44,135 nucleotides of DNA from Candidatus Tabaqchalia intestinavium (GTDB lineage Bacteria > Bacillota > Clostridia > Oscillospirales > CAJFTT01): assembly GCA_904420005.1 (NCBI GenBank), contig CAJFTT010000032.1, positions 1-44,135 on the forward strand, read 5' to 3'. The translations under genes were made by a program, and so were the position numbers. This document shows positions 43,076 to 44,135 of this stretch, piece by piece. Positions within the stretch are counted from its first letter, which is position 1, and every line of letters begins with the position of its first letter. The notes under the pieces were generated by a model. That model saw only the letters and a list, made by a program, of their open reading frames with translations, did no database searches and was not told where the DNA came from.

Positions 43076-43375
43076 CTATGCCGCCCAAAATATTGATAAA
43101 TACATTCGGAGAGGCGCTGGACAGGCTTTGACCCGATCATAGACAGGCAACATGGCAGTGCAAATACTCGGTTTGTCGTATTGATGCGGTACTGGAAAGC
43201 TCAAGCCTTGGATCGCAGGGTCGGCCAAATGGTATCGTTTTTGTATGCGCGTCATCCTTCCCACTGTAGTCATGAGAGCTTGGAATTTTTGTTCAGGGGT
43301 TCCAAACGCATCTCCCGCCTGTATACACGATGCCAATGAGGAGAATACGAAAACCGTCATCTTGCAGACAGTCAC
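43076..43375 (-). CDS. Short ORF, possibly a decayed secreted-protein gene
   Basis: A 99-codon frame starting with GTG only 4 bases after the stop of the next ORF. The first 17 codons include FVFSSLASC, lipobox-like, but there is no basic N-terminus and no good ribosome site. The rest was not recognised. It may be a fragment left by decay. Confidence 0.3.
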   Translation of the reverse strand: MTVCKMTVFVFSSLASCIQAGDAFGTPEQKFQALMTTVGRMTRIQKRYHLADPAIQGLSFPVPHQYDKPSICTAMLPVYDRVKACPAPLRMYLSIFWAA

Positions 43376-43379
43376 TGTA

Positions 43380-43625
43380 TTATCCCACTATATCCAAACG
43401 AAATCGCACCAGATAAGTAATAACATCGTCTAAAAGAAGTCCATATTCATTTAAATCCTGGTCAATTCCAAAATCGCACATAGCATCTGCTACAACTTCT
43501 GTCAAGTAATCTACTAAATCCAAATTGGTTTTCAAATCCTCCTCCGTATAATCGAGAAAAGGCAGATTTTCTTTTTGAAAGCACTCTTTAATGAGCGCTT
43601 TGTTCTCCTCAAAGCTTCTTTTCAT
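43380..43625 (-). CDS. Small acidic helical protein, unknown
   Basis: An 81-residue acidic, helix-rich protein (EENKALIKECFQKENLPF, DYTEEDLKTNLDLVDYLTEV). No family was recognised; the size and charge would suit an immunity or antitoxin protein, but no toxin partner is seen. The ATG at 43625 has AGGAGG 8 bases upstream. The same frame is open for more than 40 further codons upstream, reading through the second copy of the 23-base motif, which looks like the end of an unrelated broken gene. Confidence 0.6.
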   Translation of the reverse strand: MKRSFEENKALIKECFQKENLPFLDYTEEDLKTNLDLVDYLTEVVADAMCDFGIDQDLNEYGLLLDDVITYLVRFRLDIVG

Positions 43626-43739
43626 GATCGATGCCTCCTGTTCTCCGTACCTCTGGGCCACATAGTTACAATTTTCCCTTAAGGAGTTAAAACGACAACT
43701 GCTTGAGAACTGATATATTGGACTACCATATGGCTCTAT

Positions 43740-43762
43740 ATCTGCAACCACCGCATGCGCTT
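43740..43762. repeat. 23-base duplicated motif, second copy
   Basis: ATCTGCAACCACCGCATGCG plus CTT; see 43053-43075. Confidence 0.7.
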
Positions 43763-43990
43763 TGCTTCCTAATTTCAGAAGAGAACTTCATGGCCTTTTA
43801 TTTCTAAAGCGGCATCTCCTGGCGTTCTTCTTTGGAAGCAGTTTGAATTTACTGATTTACAAACTGCCAACATAGAATTTGCAACACAGCGCTTCCAAGA
43901 GACGCATTTATTTCTTGTCGCGCGCTCTCGCAAAATTCATTTGAACTGATGCGAAAAAATTATTCACTAAAATGCAGCATTTTCAAATTC

Positions 43991-44018
43991 AGTATATCAT
44001 ATTTCGGCTTTATTGCAA
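43991..44018 (-). promoter_or_regulatory. Promoter in the AT-rich accessory region
   Basis: Minus strand: TTGCAA (44013-44018), 16-base spacer, TATACT (43991-43996). It points toward the small ORFs at 43380-43625 and beyond, about 360 bases away. Confidence 0.6.
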
Positions 44019-44135
44019 ATATATTTTTGGACAACATGAAAAAATGCGTGTAGAGCTACAATACATATTGGACAGCAGGGCAAGAAAAAGCGAATAAAAA
44101 AGTAGAAGGACAGAGCCTTATAGGGTATAGTTTAA

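Larger units (their letters stand above)
43626..44135. other. AT-rich right end of the window
   Basis: No intact gene was found in these 510 bases. It contains the second motif copy (43740-43762) and a good minus-strand promoter (43991-44018). Short frames between are interrupted by stops. Confidence 0.5.

Noticed and set aside
43010-43170. A PAAR-like toxin fragment (SPNVFIN in one minus-strand frame)
   Set aside because: Only a few residues match, the frame is broken within 30 codons and no second motif is present.

Overview
The window looks like the chromosome of a high-GC anaerobic member of the Firmicutes (class Clostridia, Ruminococcaceae/Oscillospiraceae-like; this placement is inference). 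The supporting signs are a GlgC+GlgD pair for ADP-glucose synthesis, a clostridial-order Rnf operon (rnfCDGEAB) preceded by apbE, ribosomal protein L27 with a cleavable N-terminal extension next to its protease Prp, an SRP RNA gene just upstream of dnaX, and a type II pantothenate kinase. Genes are mostly housekeeping, with strong AGGAGG-type ribosome sites and frequent ATGA stop/start overlaps.

Layout. (1) 256-6872, minus strand: folP, then folB-folK, then a membrane-anchored repeat protein, a DUF4185-type lipoprotein and galU. (2) 7620-10323, plus strand: a small membrane protein, rplU-prp-rpmA behind a near-consensus promoter, a terminator, then two overlapping flavodoxin-fold genes. (3) 10682-19879, minus strand: a complete glycogen locus read as glgB, glgC, glgD, glgA, glgP. 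GlgB carries a 99-residue Lys/Ala-rich histone-H1-like tail, and GlgA lacks the usual KxGGL lysine. (4) 20363-27843, plus strand: lepA, a sodium:solute symporter, a pentapeptide-repeat protein, and an ECF sigma factor with a membrane-anchored partner. (5) 28408-28971, minus strand: a GNAT acetyltransferase. (6) 29215-38740, plus strand: apbE, rnfC, rnfD, a 34-codon ORF, rnfG, rnfE, rnfA, rnfB, an unknown membrane protein, coaW and an aldo/keto reductase. ApbE would attach FMN to RnfG and RnfD, and Rnf would couple ferredoxin:NAD+ electron transfer to ion pumping. (7) 39277-40056, plus strand: a metallophosphoesterase. (8) 40476-42353, minus strand: the SRP RNA gene, then dnaX. (9) 42415-44135: an AT-rich stretch unlike the rest, with three small unrecognised or decayed minus-strand ORFs and a duplicated 23-base motif, probably acquired or decaying accessory DNA.

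The gene-free gaps are not empty. At least four, probably five, hold divergent copies of one GC-rich repeat of about 130-200 bp that begins with a TACCCTCGGTGG-like motif and has an internal stem whose two arms change together between copies. Several gene ends carry long, near-perfect hairpin terminators (15-21 bp stems). No tRNA, rRNA, CRISPR array, transposase or prophage gene was seen.
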